Source: Thermoplasmata archaeon (GTDB lineage Archaea > Thermoplasmatota > Thermoplasmata > Lutacidiplasmatales > UBA184). Taken from it: a DNA stretch of 55,283 bases. The stretch is from NCBI GenBank assembly GCA_030038605.1, contig JASHSU010000092.1, positions 1 through 55,283 of the forward strand, given 5' to 3'. Both the position numbers and the translations under genes were made by a program. Every line of letters starts with the position of its first letter. Position 1 is the first letter of the stretch. The notes under the pieces were generated by a model. It saw only the letters and a program-made list of their open reading frames with translations. It had not been told where the DNA came from and made no database searches. Below are positions 1 through 7,773 of this stretch, one piece after another.

Positions 1-2
1 CG

Positions 3-1166
3 ATCTACACGATCGCTCCGTACCAGCAGGGCATCGTCACTCGGCTCGGGTCCTACCGGGGCATCATCAATCCGGGTTTGAATATCGTTAGCCCGATCTC
101 GGTCGTGATCCCGATCGACCTGCGTACCCAGGTGCTCGAGGTCCCCCGCCAGGAAGTCATCACGAAGGACAACTCGCCGACGAACGTCGACGCGATCATC
201 TACATCAAAGTGGTCGACCCGCCCAAGGCGATCTTCCAGGTCCAGGACTACCACGTGGCGACGGTCGCGTTGGCCCAGACGACCCTGCGGTCGATCATCG
301 GCGACATGGAACTGGACGAGATCCTCTACAACCGCGAGCGGATCAACACCCGGCTCCGGGACATCCTCGACGAGGCGACCGACAAGTGGGGCGTCCGCGT
401 CGACGCGGTCGAGATCAAGGAGGTCGACCCCGTCGGACCAGTCAAGGCGGCGATGGAGGAACAGACGTCCGCCGAGCGTCAGCGGCGGGCGGCCGTCCTT
501 CGGGCCGACGGTGAGAAGCGGAGCGCTATCCTGGTCGCCGAGGGACAGAAGCGGTCGCGGATCCTGCAGGCCGAGGGCGTCCGGCAGTCCCAGATCCTCG
601 AGGCCGAAGGCGCCCGGGTCGCCACCATCCTCCAAGCGCAGGGTGAGGCCCAGCGGCTCCGCATCCTGTCGCTCGGGGCCGGCCCTCTCGACGCCAAGGC
701 GCTCACGGTCCTCTCGCTGGACACGGTCGCCAAGGTCGGCGACGGCCAGGCGACCAAGATCCTGTTCCCGTTCGAGTTTTCCCGACTCGTCGAGGGTGCT
801 TCCGACTACCTCGGGACGGGCCGGCAGGTTCCGGACCGCCCGCTCAACACCCTCGACGACCTCCAGAAACAGATCGGAGCCTTGGACGACATCCTCGGAC
901 CGATCCCGAAGCAGGAGGAGCTCGTCACCGAGATCAAGTCCATCGAGGACGAGATCCGGGCCGAGTCGGCGTCGTCGGTGGACCTGCTGGGAGGCTACGG
1001 CTCGAAGAGCGGCAGTCACAGCGCAGGGACTCCGGGTCTGCCCGACCCGGACGACCTGAATCCGCCGGCGGCCACGGCGACCCCGCCGGCCCCGGCCGCA
1101 CCCCCGACGCCCTCGGCTCCTACGGCGCCGACGGACCCGCGACGCCGCCCGCCCCCGACGTCGTAG
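3..1166 (+). CDS. SPFH/stomatin-like (prohibitin-domain) protein, 5'-truncated
   Basis: The reading frame is open from base 3, so the gene begins upstream of the window; the track's TTG at 78 is internal, because the codons before it read IYTIAPYQQGIVTRLG, a typical SPFH-domain start. An SPFH domain follows (VIPIDLRTQVLEVPRQEVITKDN, then DEILYNRERIN), then a long Ala/Glu/Gly heptad-like helix (AVLRADGEKRSAILVAEGQ and similar repeats), as in stomatins. The C-terminal 50 residues are Pro/Ala/Thr-rich and look disordered. Such proteins are membrane-anchored scaffolds in lipid microdomains; the N-terminal membrane anchor lies outside the window. The 3' end overlaps the convergent nucleotidyltransferase-like gene by 47 nt. 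Confidence 0.9.
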   Translation: MYTIAPYQQGIVTRLGSYRGIINPGLNIVSPISVVIPIDLRTQVLEVPRQEVITKDNSPTNVDAIIYIKVVDPPKAIFQVQDYHVATVALAQTTLRSIIGDMELDEILYNRERINTRLRDILDEATDKWGVRVDAVEIKEVDPVGPVKAAMEEQTSAERQRRAAVLRADGEKRSAILVAEGQKRSRILQAEGVRQSQILEAEGARVATILQAQGEAQRLRILSLGAGPLDAKALTVLSLDTVAKVGDGQATKILFPFEFSRLVEGASDYLGTGRQVPDRPLNTLDDLQKQIGALDDILGPIPKQEELVTEIKSIEDEIRAESASSVDLLGGYGSKSGSHSAGTPGLPDPDDLNPPAATATPPAPAAPPTPSAPTAPTDPRRRPPPTS

Positions 1167-2121
1167 GCGGACCTCCGTCCGGTCCGCGGTAGACCCGGCG
1201 CAGCTCGGCATAGTGGAGACTGCGCAACATGAACCGCCGGTAGGTCGTCCAGGTCGAGAACTGCCGCTCGGGAGCCTCCCGGCGCAGCCGGTGGTTGCGG
1301 ACCAGTCCGGTCGCCTGCAGGTAGGCGGCCAGTACCGGGAAGAGCAGTCGGTTCGCCAGGCGGACCCAGCGCGGAGTAGAGGACGCTGGCCCGGGGAAGG
1401 TCCCGGTCTCCGCGGCGCATCGTTGAGCATACAACCGAGGCAGTTCGTCCTTCATCCAGGCCGCGGAGCGGAGGATGCCCCGGTAGTATTCGTCCCCCCG
1501 GAGAATTCGCAGGGTAAGCGCTTCCCGGGCGAAGAGCAAGTCGCCGGGGGTCGAAAATTCCCGGGCCGCGTCCGACTCGTCGGCGACGTAGTTGAAGCAC
1601 CAGTGGGCCGTGCCCTGATTTCTCCATCGGACCAAGCGGTACTGGGCAAAGGTCAGGAGCAGGAACACCCAGACCGAGTCCTGACGGACGGCGACGAAGA
1701 AGTCGAGGTCGTCGTGGGGCTCGGCGAACCCATACGCCACGGATCCGCTCACGCCCACACACCGGGTGAGGGCGGTGGCCGGCCGAAGGGGGCCATGCAG
1801 CGCTTGCTCGGCCTCGTGGAGCAGGCGGGCGCTCCGCGTCGCCCGGTCAGCGAGTTCGGCGATCGCGATCTCGGGCGAGGGGAGCACATGACCAGCGACG
1901 AGCTGGCCGGACTCGGGATGCCCGTCGATCCAGGAGACCACACGGTCGGCCGTCCAGGTCGGTCCGTCCGGGAGGTGGTCGACCAGCTGCCCGAGGGAGA
2001 TCGGCGCGCGATGCCGCTTCGCTACCCCGAGCAGCACGCGAAGCCGGTCCTCGACGCCCGCCTCCCCCGGCGGGTTCGTCCACTCGGGGACTTCCGATTC
2101 GGACGGGAACGCCGCCTCCAC
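1120..2121 (-). CDS. Nucleotidyltransferase-fold (pol beta superfamily) protein
   Basis: A 333-residue protein. Residues about 122-146 read GVSGSVAYGFAEPHDDLDFFVAV, the GS...DxD signature of the pol-beta/minimal nucleotidyltransferase fold; D138 and D140 would be the metal-binding acidic residues. The N-terminal about 110 residues look like a winged-helix or helical segment, and the C-terminal half is helical with a hydrophobic stretch (LLFPVLAAYLQATGLV). The substrate is unknown; nucleotidylation of a small molecule or protein is the family's usual activity. On the minus strand a TATA-like GTCTAAGC lies about 30 nt before the ATG. The last 47 nt are antisense to the end of the SPFH gene. Confidence 0.7.
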   Translation of the reverse strand: MEAAFPSESEVPEWTNPPGEAGVEDRLRVLLGVAKRHRAPISLGQLVDHLPDGPTWTADRVVSWIDGHPESGQLVAGHVLPSPEIAIAELADRATRSARLLHEAEQALHGPLRPATALTRCVGVSGSVAYGFAEPHDDLDFFVAVRQDSVWVFLLLTFAQYRLVRWRNQGTAHWCFNYVADESDAAREFSTPGDLLFAREALTLRILRGDEYYRGILRSAAWMKDELPRLYAQRCAAETGTFPGPASSTPRWVRLANRLLFPVLAAYLQATGLVRNHRLRREAPERQFSTWTTYRRFMLRSLHYAELRRVYRGPDGGPPTTSGAGGVAGPSAP

Positions 2122-2205
2122 GGGGAACCTGCTCTCGGGTAGTCGTTCCTCCGCTTAGACTTGCGGGCCCGAACCGGCCGGCTCCGTCTCTCGACGGCGA
2201 CGCCC

Positions 2206-2433
2206 TTAGGTAGGGAACCGAACGCGCCCCTCGGACCGGAGCGCCGCGACGATCGCCGGGATCTCGTAATCCAGGTTCTCGACGACCTTGTCGCCGACCG
2301 GTCGCCGCTGGAGTATCAACCCCTGTCGGGAGCCCAGGAACAGGTAGGACCGGTCCTTCATGTCGACACCGAAGCAGAAGCCATGGTCCGAGAAGAGATA
2401 CTTGAGGAACAGTCGCTCCGAGTAGATCTTCAT
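2206..2433 (-). CDS. Small conserved-looking hypothetical protein (75 aa)
   Basis: The track shows a 200-residue ORF here, but its upstream part is a shadow of the methyltransferase gene. The plausible product starts at the internal ATG at 2433 (MKIYSERLFLKYLF) and has 75 residues. It has a natural protein composition (mixed beta strands and a C-terminal helix) with Cys20 but no motif I recognise. A minus-strand TATA-like GGTAATAGC at 2461-2469 sits about 30 nt before this ATG, which supports the short start and a nearly leaderless transcript. Function unknown. Confidence 0.6.
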   Translation of the reverse strand: MKIYSERLFLKYLFSDHGFCFGVDMKDRSYLFLGSRQGLILQRRPVGDKVVENLDYEIPAIVAALRSEGRVRFPT

Positions 2434-2460
2434 CGTCCGGACCCCGGGTACGGTGAGTCC

Positions 2461-2469
2461 GCTATTACC
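2461..2469 (-). promoter_or_regulatory. TATA-box candidate for the 75-aa gene
   Basis: The minus strand reads GGTAATAGC, centred about 32 nt upstream of the ATG at 2433. It overlaps the last codons of the upstream methyltransferase gene, so the small gene may have its own promoter as well as read-through. Confidence 0.35.
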
Positions 2470-3403
2470 CTTGGGCGGCCCGGCCCTCGGTGGGCGAGGA
2501 GAGGAGCCAGCCGGGCTCGACCCGGAGCGCGTCGCCGCATGCAGCGCAGGCGATGTCGCGCGGGGGGGACCACGATACGGCACCGTAGGCCGTGCCGCAA
2601 CGGGAGCAGCGCAGCATGTCCTCCCAGTCGGGGAACGGCGGCCCCGAAGCATCGGGTAGCCTCCGGGCCCAGACGAACTGCGTGGGGAATATCGCCAGAC
2701 GGTCCGCCAGCGGCGCCGCTCGCGCGAACAACCGAGCGGGCAGTCGTCGGCCCAGCGCGTAGTCTTCCGCTCCGGTCGACACGCTCCGGTCGACCCGGAA
2801 ACCCGCACGGGACAGTGCGGACCGGACGTAGCTACGGGTCGAGAGCCACGCGGGAAACGAGGACGGTTGCGCCGAGATCCGGTCGCCCCGACCGAAGGTC
2901 ATCGTCGGAGCGCCCGGCGGTCGCCGGCCGTGCAGGGCGTTCCGGACATCGTCCACCAACGTCGCCACGGACGGCCGGGGTTGATACCCCAACAGGAGTC
3001 TGCCGCCGGGCCGGAGTAGTCGATGGAATTCGCGAAGGAGCTCGGGCGGGTCCGCGAAGAAGTTGAAGATGCGAACGGCCACGATCAGGTCGAACGTCCC
3101 GTCGTTGAGAGGAGCACGTCGGGCGTCGGCTTCGACCCGAAGCACGTGCGCCGGAGTCGCGTCGACCGGCAGCCGGGCCAGAAACTCCCGATGGAGGTCG
3201 AGCGCCACGTACTCCCGGCCGTGCGAGGCGACCACGTCCGTCAGGCGGCCGGCGCCCGGACCCACCTCGAGGACGCGCTCCCACGGCTGGGGGCCGAGCA
3301 GGTCGGCGACGACCGAACGTTCGACCGCGGTCGTCAGCGAGCGTCCGGCCCATAGGCGCTCGAAGTCGAGGGTACGAAAATCCATCCCCGTCGGCTGCTC
3401 CAT
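2465..3403 (-). CDS. Class I SAM-dependent methyltransferase with C-terminal zinc ribbon
   Basis: The start is taken at ATG 3403 (MEQPTGMDF), or possibly ATG 3385; the track's longer start at 3598 runs through the neighbouring promoter and into the divergent gene. Residues about 43-55 hold SAM motif I (VLEVGPGAGRL), followed by the acidic VALDL and a post-II segment FDLIVAVRIFNFF. The final 50 residues contain two CxxC pairs (CSRCGTAY...CAACGD), a Trm112-like zinc ribbon fused to the enzyme. The substrate is unknown. The gene is divergent from a GT2 glycosyltransferase, which hints at glycolipid or surface-glycan modification, but this is only context. Confidence 0.8.
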   Translation of the reverse strand: MEQPTGMDFRTLDFERLWAGRSLTTAVERSVVADLLGPQPWERVLEVGPGAGRLTDVVASHGREYVALDLHREFLARLPVDATPAHVLRVEADARRAPLNDGTFDLIVAVRIFNFFADPPELLREFHRLLRPGGRLLLGYQPRPSVATLVDDVRNALHGRRPPGAPTMTFGRGDRISAQPSSFPAWLSTRSYVRSALSRAGFRVDRSVSTGAEDYALGRRLPARLFARAAPLADRLAIFPTQFVWARRLPDASGPPFPDWEDMLRCSRCGTAYGAVSWSPPRDIACAACGDALRVEPGWLLSSPTEGRAAQG

Positions 3404-3449
3404 CCCAAACCCCGAATACGCCGGACCGCCCTCCGCGACGGCTACCGAC

Positions 3450-3457
3450 CTATAAGG
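3450..3457 (+). promoter_or_regulatory. TATA box, leaderless promoter of the GT2 gene
   Basis: CTATAAGG lies about 27 nt upstream of the GTG at 3480, so the predicted transcription start coincides with the start codon. The reverse strand (CCTTATAG) could also serve the divergent methyltransferase gene with a leader of about 24 nt. Confidence 0.6.
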
Positions 3458-3479
3458 GGCAGGCCGACGTGGCCGGGAC

Positions 3480-4271
3480 GTGGTGAGCGGAGGGCCGAGC
3501 GGCCCGTCGGAACCCGCGCTCGACGTGCTCATGATCACGTTCAACTCGGCCACGTACCTGGCCGAGTCCCTGGACGCGCTCCGTCGTTGGGTACCCATTC
3601 ACCACCTGGTCATTGTCGATCGGAACAGTACGGACGGGACCCCGGAAATCGCTCGACAGTTCGGCGCTCGCGTCATCTCCGAGGAGAGCGGCGGCGGGCC
3701 CGCCCGGGCGCGGGCGCTCGCGGAGGCGGACACCGAATACGCTCTCTTCGTCGACAGCGATGTGATCCTGCGGCGGCCGGAATTCTACCGGGAAGCCTTC
3801 CGACTGCTGCAACGACCGGGCACTTCGGCGGTCGTCGGGAACGCGGTGGGTCATCCGTTCGCCTACGGACTTCCTCTGGGTCTCACGCTCTTCCGCACCG
3901 CCTGGGGTCGCGCCGCCGGCATGGCGGTCCAGGGCCAGGGTCAGGAGACGTACAACTTCCGGTACGCCACGCGGACCCAGCATCTGCGCGTCCGGTACGT
4001 CCGGGAGGCGATGGAGCACCGCGGGACGTTCCGGCGGGTGCGCACATGGCCCGAGTGGCAGGGGGCGCAAACGCGGCTCGTCGCGGGGGGCCAGGTCGGC
4101 GAGTTCGCCTATTCGTTCCTCGTCATCCTGCTCATTCATCTCAACAGTCGCAACTGGCGGAACATCGCCTACACGCCGATCTTCTGGGCCAAGTTCACCC
4201 GGGGGTACGCCGCGCCCGAGCGGTGGAAGTGGATCGACCGCCGTCGGGAGTCTGTGAGCTCGTTACCGTAG
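3480..4271 (+). CDS. Family 2 glycosyltransferase
   Basis: A 263-residue protein starting at GTG 3480, chosen because the TATA box about 27 nt upstream predicts a leaderless message. A GT-A fold is evident: LDVLMITFNSATYLAESLDAL at 14-34, LVIVDRNSTDGT at 43-54, and the DxD metal/nucleotide-sugar motif VDSD at 91-94. A hydrophobic stretch near residue 208 (FAYSFLVILLIHL) suggests membrane association. The sugar and acceptor cannot be read from sequence. Its last 9 nt overlap the convergent methyltransferase gene. Confidence 0.88.
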   Translation: MVSGGPSGPSEPALDVLMITFNSATYLAESLDALRRWVPIHHLVIVDRNSTDGTPEIARQFGARVISEESGGGPARARALAEADTEYALFVDSDVILRRPEFYREAFRLLQRPGTSAVVGNAVGHPFAYGLPLGLTLFRTAWGRAAGMAVQGQGQETYNFRYATRTQHLRVRYVREAMEHRGTFRRVRTWPEWQGAQTRLVAGGQVGEFAYSFLVILLIHLNSRNWRNIAYTPIFWAKFTRGYAAPERWKWIDRRRESVSSLP

Positions 4272-5438
4272 GCCGGGCGGGCTCGTCGGCGCGAGCGCCA
4301 TGAGGAAATGGTCGCCGAATGCACGGAACGGAAAACGCCGGCCGAGCGCGGCGTCCCATCGGGACAGCACGTCGAATCGACGGGCGAACATCTCCGCATA
4401 GCGGGCGAGGTCCGAGGGCGGAAGCAGGACCGGGGCCCCTTCCACGCGGGTCGGCCGAAATCGGGAGGCGAACAGTCCCGCAAACTCGGGCACGGAGTAG
4501 GCGAACGCGTCGACGCAGAACCGGGAGGCCTCGACCCCCACCGGTCGACCCCATCGCCCGAAGGCGCGCCCCGTCCGGCCCAGCAGGGAGTAGACCCCGG
4601 TTTCGAAACCGCACCACCGATTGAAGACCCCCGCGACGAACTGTCCGTCCGCGGCCAGCAGGTCGGCGACCGGCGCCGGGACCGCCGTCAGGTCGGGCTC
4701 GCAGTTCAAGGCGCCGTACGTCGAGTAAACCCCCGCGAACGAGGCGCGCCCTTCGGCCGCCACGAACCGTCCCAGTTCTCCCAGACGTCCCTTCGCCACG
4801 CGAAGGCGTTCGCCCAGACCGCGGCTGCGCGCCTTGGCCTGGACGGCGTCGAGCATCTTGGCCGAGATGTCGACGGCCAGAATCTCGTGACCGTCTTCGA
4901 GCAGCTCTACCGTCTCGGTCCCCGAGCCGCAGCCAACTTCCATCAGCCGACCGGTGCGCGGGAACGTGCGTCGCATGAACGCGAGCGACCGGTCCCGCAG
5001 CAGCCGATTGATCCGGTTCCCGAGAATGTGACGGTCGTAGTCGGCCGCGATCGAGTCGAACTCGGCTTCCAACCACTCGAAGTACGGCAGACCGGAGGGC
5101 GCCGCACCGCTGCCTCCGAAATCGACCTCTACGATCCGACCGGGCGGGCGGAACCATCGGTCGACCTGTTCGGCTCCATACTTGGTCACGAAGCGGACGA
5201 GTACCGCGGCGCGGTCCTCCACGGCGGTGACGAGGCGACAGCTCCCGCTCCGAACTCCGTCGGGCAACTCGAACGTGCCCTGTCCGGCCCGCAGGATCTC
5301 CACGGCCCAGCTTCCCGCCCCGTGCTGAGCGACCAACCAGAGCCGCTCTGCATCCGCGACGTAGGCGAGCGGCACGGGACCGCGAGCGCTGCGCACTCGG
5401 AGCACGGTCGGTGAGGCGGGTCCCGGCATGTCGACCAT
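4263..5438 (-). CDS. SAM-dependent methyltransferase with an N-terminal split-barrel-like domain
   Basis: A 391-residue protein, well above a bare methyltransferase. Residues 165-200 contain SAM motif I and its acidic partner (LMEVGCGSGTETVELL, then ILAVDIS). The first about 105 residues (VPLAYVADAERLWLVAQ, later FVTKYGAEQVDRWFRPPGRIVEVDF) resemble the FMN/F420-binding split-barrel pattern of DUF385-like or PNPOx-like proteins; this assignment is tentative. ATG 5438 and ATG 5429 are both possible starts. A minus-strand GGCTTAATCC about 25 nt upstream is a weak TATA box. Substrate unknown. Confidence 0.78.
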   Translation of the reverse strand: MVDMPGPASPTVLRVRSARGPVPLAYVADAERLWLVAQHGAGSWAVEILRAGQGTFELPDGVRSGSCRLVTAVEDRAAVLVRFVTKYGAEQVDRWFRPPGRIVEVDFGGSGAAPSGLPYFEWLEAEFDSIAADYDRHILGNRINRLLRDRSLAFMRRTFPRTGRLMEVGCGSGTETVELLEDGHEILAVDISAKMLDAVQAKARSRGLGERLRVAKGRLGELGRFVAAEGRASFAGVYSTYGALNCEPDLTAVPAPVADLLAADGQFVAGVFNRWCGFETGVYSLLGRTGRAFGRWGRPVGVEASRFCVDAFAYSVPEFAGLFASRFRPTRVEGAPVLLPPSDLARYAEMFARRFDVLSRWDAALGRRFPFRAFGDHFLMALAPTSPPGLR

Positions 5439-5506
5439 CGACCGACGCGCGCGAGCGGATTAAGCCCCGACCCCGTCGTACTGGGGCCGCCGCGGCCGAA
5501 CCTCCT

Positions 5507-5514
5507 TAGTAGCC
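5507..5514 (+). promoter_or_regulatory. TATA-like box of the enoyl-CoA hydratase gene
   Basis: CTTAGTAG sits about 32 nt before the GTG at 5543 and only about 12 nt before the track's TTG at 5522. This spacing favours the GTG as the translated start. Confidence 0.45.
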
Positions 5515-5542
5515 GGCGCCGTTGCTCCGCTCCGGTGGGCCT

Positions 5543-6337
5543 GTGGACTCAGTGCGAACCGAGCGCAACGGAAGCGTCCTCGCGATCATTCTCGACCGGC
5601 CCGACCGGCTCAACGCGCTGGACGTCCCGTCGATGAAGGAGCTTCGCCGCGTCCTGCAGGAGACTTCGGTCGACCGGACGGTCCGTGCCGTACTTCTCAC
5701 CGGAGCCGGCAAGGCGTTCTGCGCGGGCGGTGACGTCGCGACGATGGAGGAGCATCTTCGGTCGGGGGATCTGCCTCACCTCTTCCACGAATTGACGGGG
5801 GAGCAGGAGACCGCGGTGCGAGAGATCCTGCTGATGCGCAAGCCCGTGTTGGCCGCCCTCCCCGGGGTCGCCGCCGGCGGCGGACTCTCGCTCGCCCTGG
5901 CGGCGGACTGGCGGATCGCCGCGGACTCGGCGGTGCTGGTACCGGCGTTCCCGTCGCTCGGGGCCGTGCCGGACGGAGGGCTGACCTACTTCCTTCCACA
6001 CTATCTGGGCATTGGGACCGCTCAGGAGCTGCTGTTCACGAACGCGCGGATCTCGGCGGCGCGGGCCCAGGGCCTTGCGCTCGTCCACGAGGTCGTCCCG
6101 GCCGACCAGTTGATGGACCGGGCCTGGACCCGGGCCCGGGAACTGGCGAACGGGCCCACCTTCGCCTACGGATGGATGAAGCGATTGATGGTCTCGGCGT
6201 TCAACGCGTCGCTCGAGACCCAGTTGGCGCTCGAGCGGCGCGGGATGGTCGAAGCCGCGGAGCACGCCGAACTGCCCGAGGGGATTCGGGCCTTCCGCGA
6301 GAAGCGTCCCCCCCAGTTTCCGGGGCCGAGCGCCTAA
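5543..6337 (+). CDS. Enoyl-CoA hydratase/isomerase family protein
   Basis: Crotonase-fold protein of about 264 residues. The start GTG 5543 (VDSVRTERNGSVLAIILDRP) is preferred to TTG 5522 because it follows a TATA-like box at the right distance. Family signatures are clear: LDRPDRLNALD, AVLLTGAGKAFCAGGDVATM (first oxyanion-hole strand) and ALPGVAAGGGLSLALAADWRIA (second). The usual active-site Glu is seen at neither common site: the region after the second oxyanion segment reads PSLGAVPDGGLTYFLPHYLG, with Asp in GAVPDGG, as in isomerase-like or degradative members. Likely acts on an acyl-CoA in fatty-acid or aromatic catabolism. Its stop overlaps the convergent GNAT gene by 4 nt. Confidence 0.88.
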   Translation: MDSVRTERNGSVLAIILDRPDRLNALDVPSMKELRRVLQETSVDRTVRAVLLTGAGKAFCAGGDVATMEEHLRSGDLPHLFHELTGEQETAVREILLMRKPVLAALPGVAAGGGLSLALAADWRIAADSAVLVPAFPSLGAVPDGGLTYFLPHYLGIGTAQELLFTNARISAARAQGLALVHEVVPADQLMDRAWTRARELANGPTFAYGWMKRLMVSAFNASLETQLALERRGMVEAAEHAELPEGIRAFREKRPPQFPGPSA

Positions 6338-7629
6338 CCCGAGGACGACCAGGGCCGACGCAGCATCGTCTCCAGCCGCCCTCGGACGGACGGCCACTCG
6401 GAAGCCAGGACGCTATAGTACTCCGAGGTCCGATACGTGCCATCAGGAAACCGGTAATGGTCCCGTCGGACGCCCTCCCCTACGGCACCGAGCCGCTCGA
6501 TCGCACGACGGGATCGTACGTTCCGGGCGTCCGTCTTCAGCTGCACCCGGTGGACCTGCTCGGTGTCGAACGCGTACTGAAACATCAGCCACTTGAGCTC
6601 GGTGTTCACGGGGGTCCGCCACACGTCCGGGTGGAGCCACGTGCCCACTTCGACCCAGCGGTTAGGACGGTCGATGTCCAGGAATCGCGCTATCCCCACG
6701 ACCCGACGGTCGCCGACGAGCTGGACGGTGAACGCCAGCACCTCGCCTTTCTCCTGTAGGGTCAGAAGGTCCTCGACGAGCCCGGCCATGCCTTCCGGCG
6801 TGTCCCCATGACGGATCCTCAACAAGGTCCAGATTTCGGGGGCCGCCCCGGCGAGGGTCAGCGCGGGCACGTGCGAGCGGTCGAGCGGCACGAGGCGGAC
6901 CCGTGGCCCTTCCAGGGTCACGGGCGGATGGAATCGGAGGGGCGGCGCATCGGGACGGCCGAGCGAGGGGGAGGTCGGGTCCGGTTTTCGGGTCGGTGTT
7001 AGGGTAGGCCAGGGCTCGGGCGGCTTCCACTCGGCCTCCAGACGACGCGCGAGCCGCGCGCGGGATGCAGGCCATTCGGCCTCCAGGATGCTGAAGTAGA
7101 CGGACGTCCGGAACCGCCCGGTCGGGAGCCGAACGTCCTCGCGCAGGCGCACCTCGGGGGTTGCACCCAACGCCGCGATCGCCGTCTGGGACCGCACGTT
7201 CCGGAGGTCGGTCTGGAACTGCACGCGGTGCAGGTGGGCCTCCTCGAAGGCATACTGGAGCATCAGCAGCTTGGCCTCACTGTTCACGGGCGTGCGCCAG
7301 AACCGGCGGTCGATCCACGTGCCTCCGATCTCGACCCCCCGACTCGGTCGGTCGAGACGGAGGAACGACGTCACACCCACCGGTCGGCCGGTCGCCCGCA
7401 GTGTGGTCGCGAACGACAGGTCCGGCCCCGTGCGACTCAGTTCCACCCAGCGGCGGAGCCAGGCGAGCCCGGTGGCGAGGTCCGGCCCGGGAGGGTCGCG
7501 CAGGAACTCTACGCTGGTCCAGTCCGTCAGGGCGGGGGCCAGCGCCTCCACGTGGCGTTCCTCGAGAGGGACCAGTTCGACGTGCCGTCCGGCCAAGCGG
7601 AGTGGGTGGCGGAAGGTGACGTCGAGCAC
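6334..7629 (-). CDS. Tandem GNAT (RimJ/RimL-type) N-acetyltransferase
   Basis: A 431-residue protein made of two complete GNAT domains in tandem (about 1-190 and 235-425) joined by a Pro-rich linker. The repeats are unmistakable: FWRTPVNSEAKLLMLQYAFEE and VWRTPVNTELKWLMFQYAFDT, then HRVQFQTDLRNVRSQTAIAALGA and HRVQLKTDARNVRSRRAIERLGA. Each matches the Acetyltransf_3 pattern of RimJ/RimL-like enzymes acting on protein or small-molecule amines. Start GTG 7629 follows a minus-strand GGTTATCT about 26 nt upstream, so the message is probably leaderless. Substrate unknown. Confidence 0.88.
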   Translation of the reverse strand: MLDVTFRHPLRLAGRHVELVPLEERHVEALAPALTDWTSVEFLRDPPGPDLATGLAWLRRWVELSRTGPDLSFATTLRATGRPVGVTSFLRLDRPSRGVEIGGTWIDRRFWRTPVNSEAKLLMLQYAFEEAHLHRVQFQTDLRNVRSQTAIAALGATPEVRLREDVRLPTGRFRTSVYFSILEAEWPASRARLARRLEAEWKPPEPWPTLTPTRKPDPTSPSLGRPDAPPLRFHPPVTLEGPRVRLVPLDRSHVPALTLAGAAPEIWTLLRIRHGDTPEGMAGLVEDLLTLQEKGEVLAFTVQLVGDRRVVGIARFLDIDRPNRWVEVGTWLHPDVWRTPVNTELKWLMFQYAFDTEQVHRVQLKTDARNVRSRRAIERLGAVGEGVRRDHYRFPDGTYRTSEYYSVLASEWPSVRGRLETMLRRPWSSSG

Positions 7630-7650
7630 GGGCGTTCCACGTCCCCCGGA

Positions 7651-7658
7651 AGATAACC
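7651..7658 (-). promoter_or_regulatory. TATA box of the tandem GNAT gene (leaderless)
   Basis: The minus strand reads GGGGTTATCTTCC; its centre is about 26 nt before GTG 7629. Nearly the same string, GGGTTATCTTCGG, precedes the MMPL transporter gene, suggesting a shared BRE/TATA consensus. Confidence 0.55.
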
Positions 7659-7687
7659 CCGACGAGGCGTTCCTCGAGGGGGAATGT

Positions 7688-7702
7688 GTGTCGCTCCGAC
7701 AC
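7688..7702. promoter_or_regulatory. Perfect inverted repeat upstream of the nuo promoter (operator candidate)
   Basis: GTGTCG-CTC-CGACAC is a perfect 6-bp dyad with a 3-nt spacer. It ends 14 nt before the TTAAATA box of the nuo operon, next to the expected BRE/TFB site, so a bound dimeric regulator could affect TFB/TBP loading. No regulator is identified. Confidence 0.4.
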
Positions 7703-7716
7703 TCGGCCGGTCGGGG

Positions 7717-7723
7717 TTAAATA
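7717..7723 (+). promoter_or_regulatory. TATA box of the nuo operon
   Basis: GGGGTTAAATAGCG: TTAAATA preceded by a G-rich BRE-like stretch. The predicted transcription start is near 7746, leaving a leader of about 28 nt that contains the nuoA Shine-Dalgarno GAGGAGG at 7762-7768. Confidence 0.65.
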
Positions 7724-7773
7724 GCGAACGGAAGTCTCAGCCCTCACTAGCTGGCCAGCCTGAGGAGGAAACG

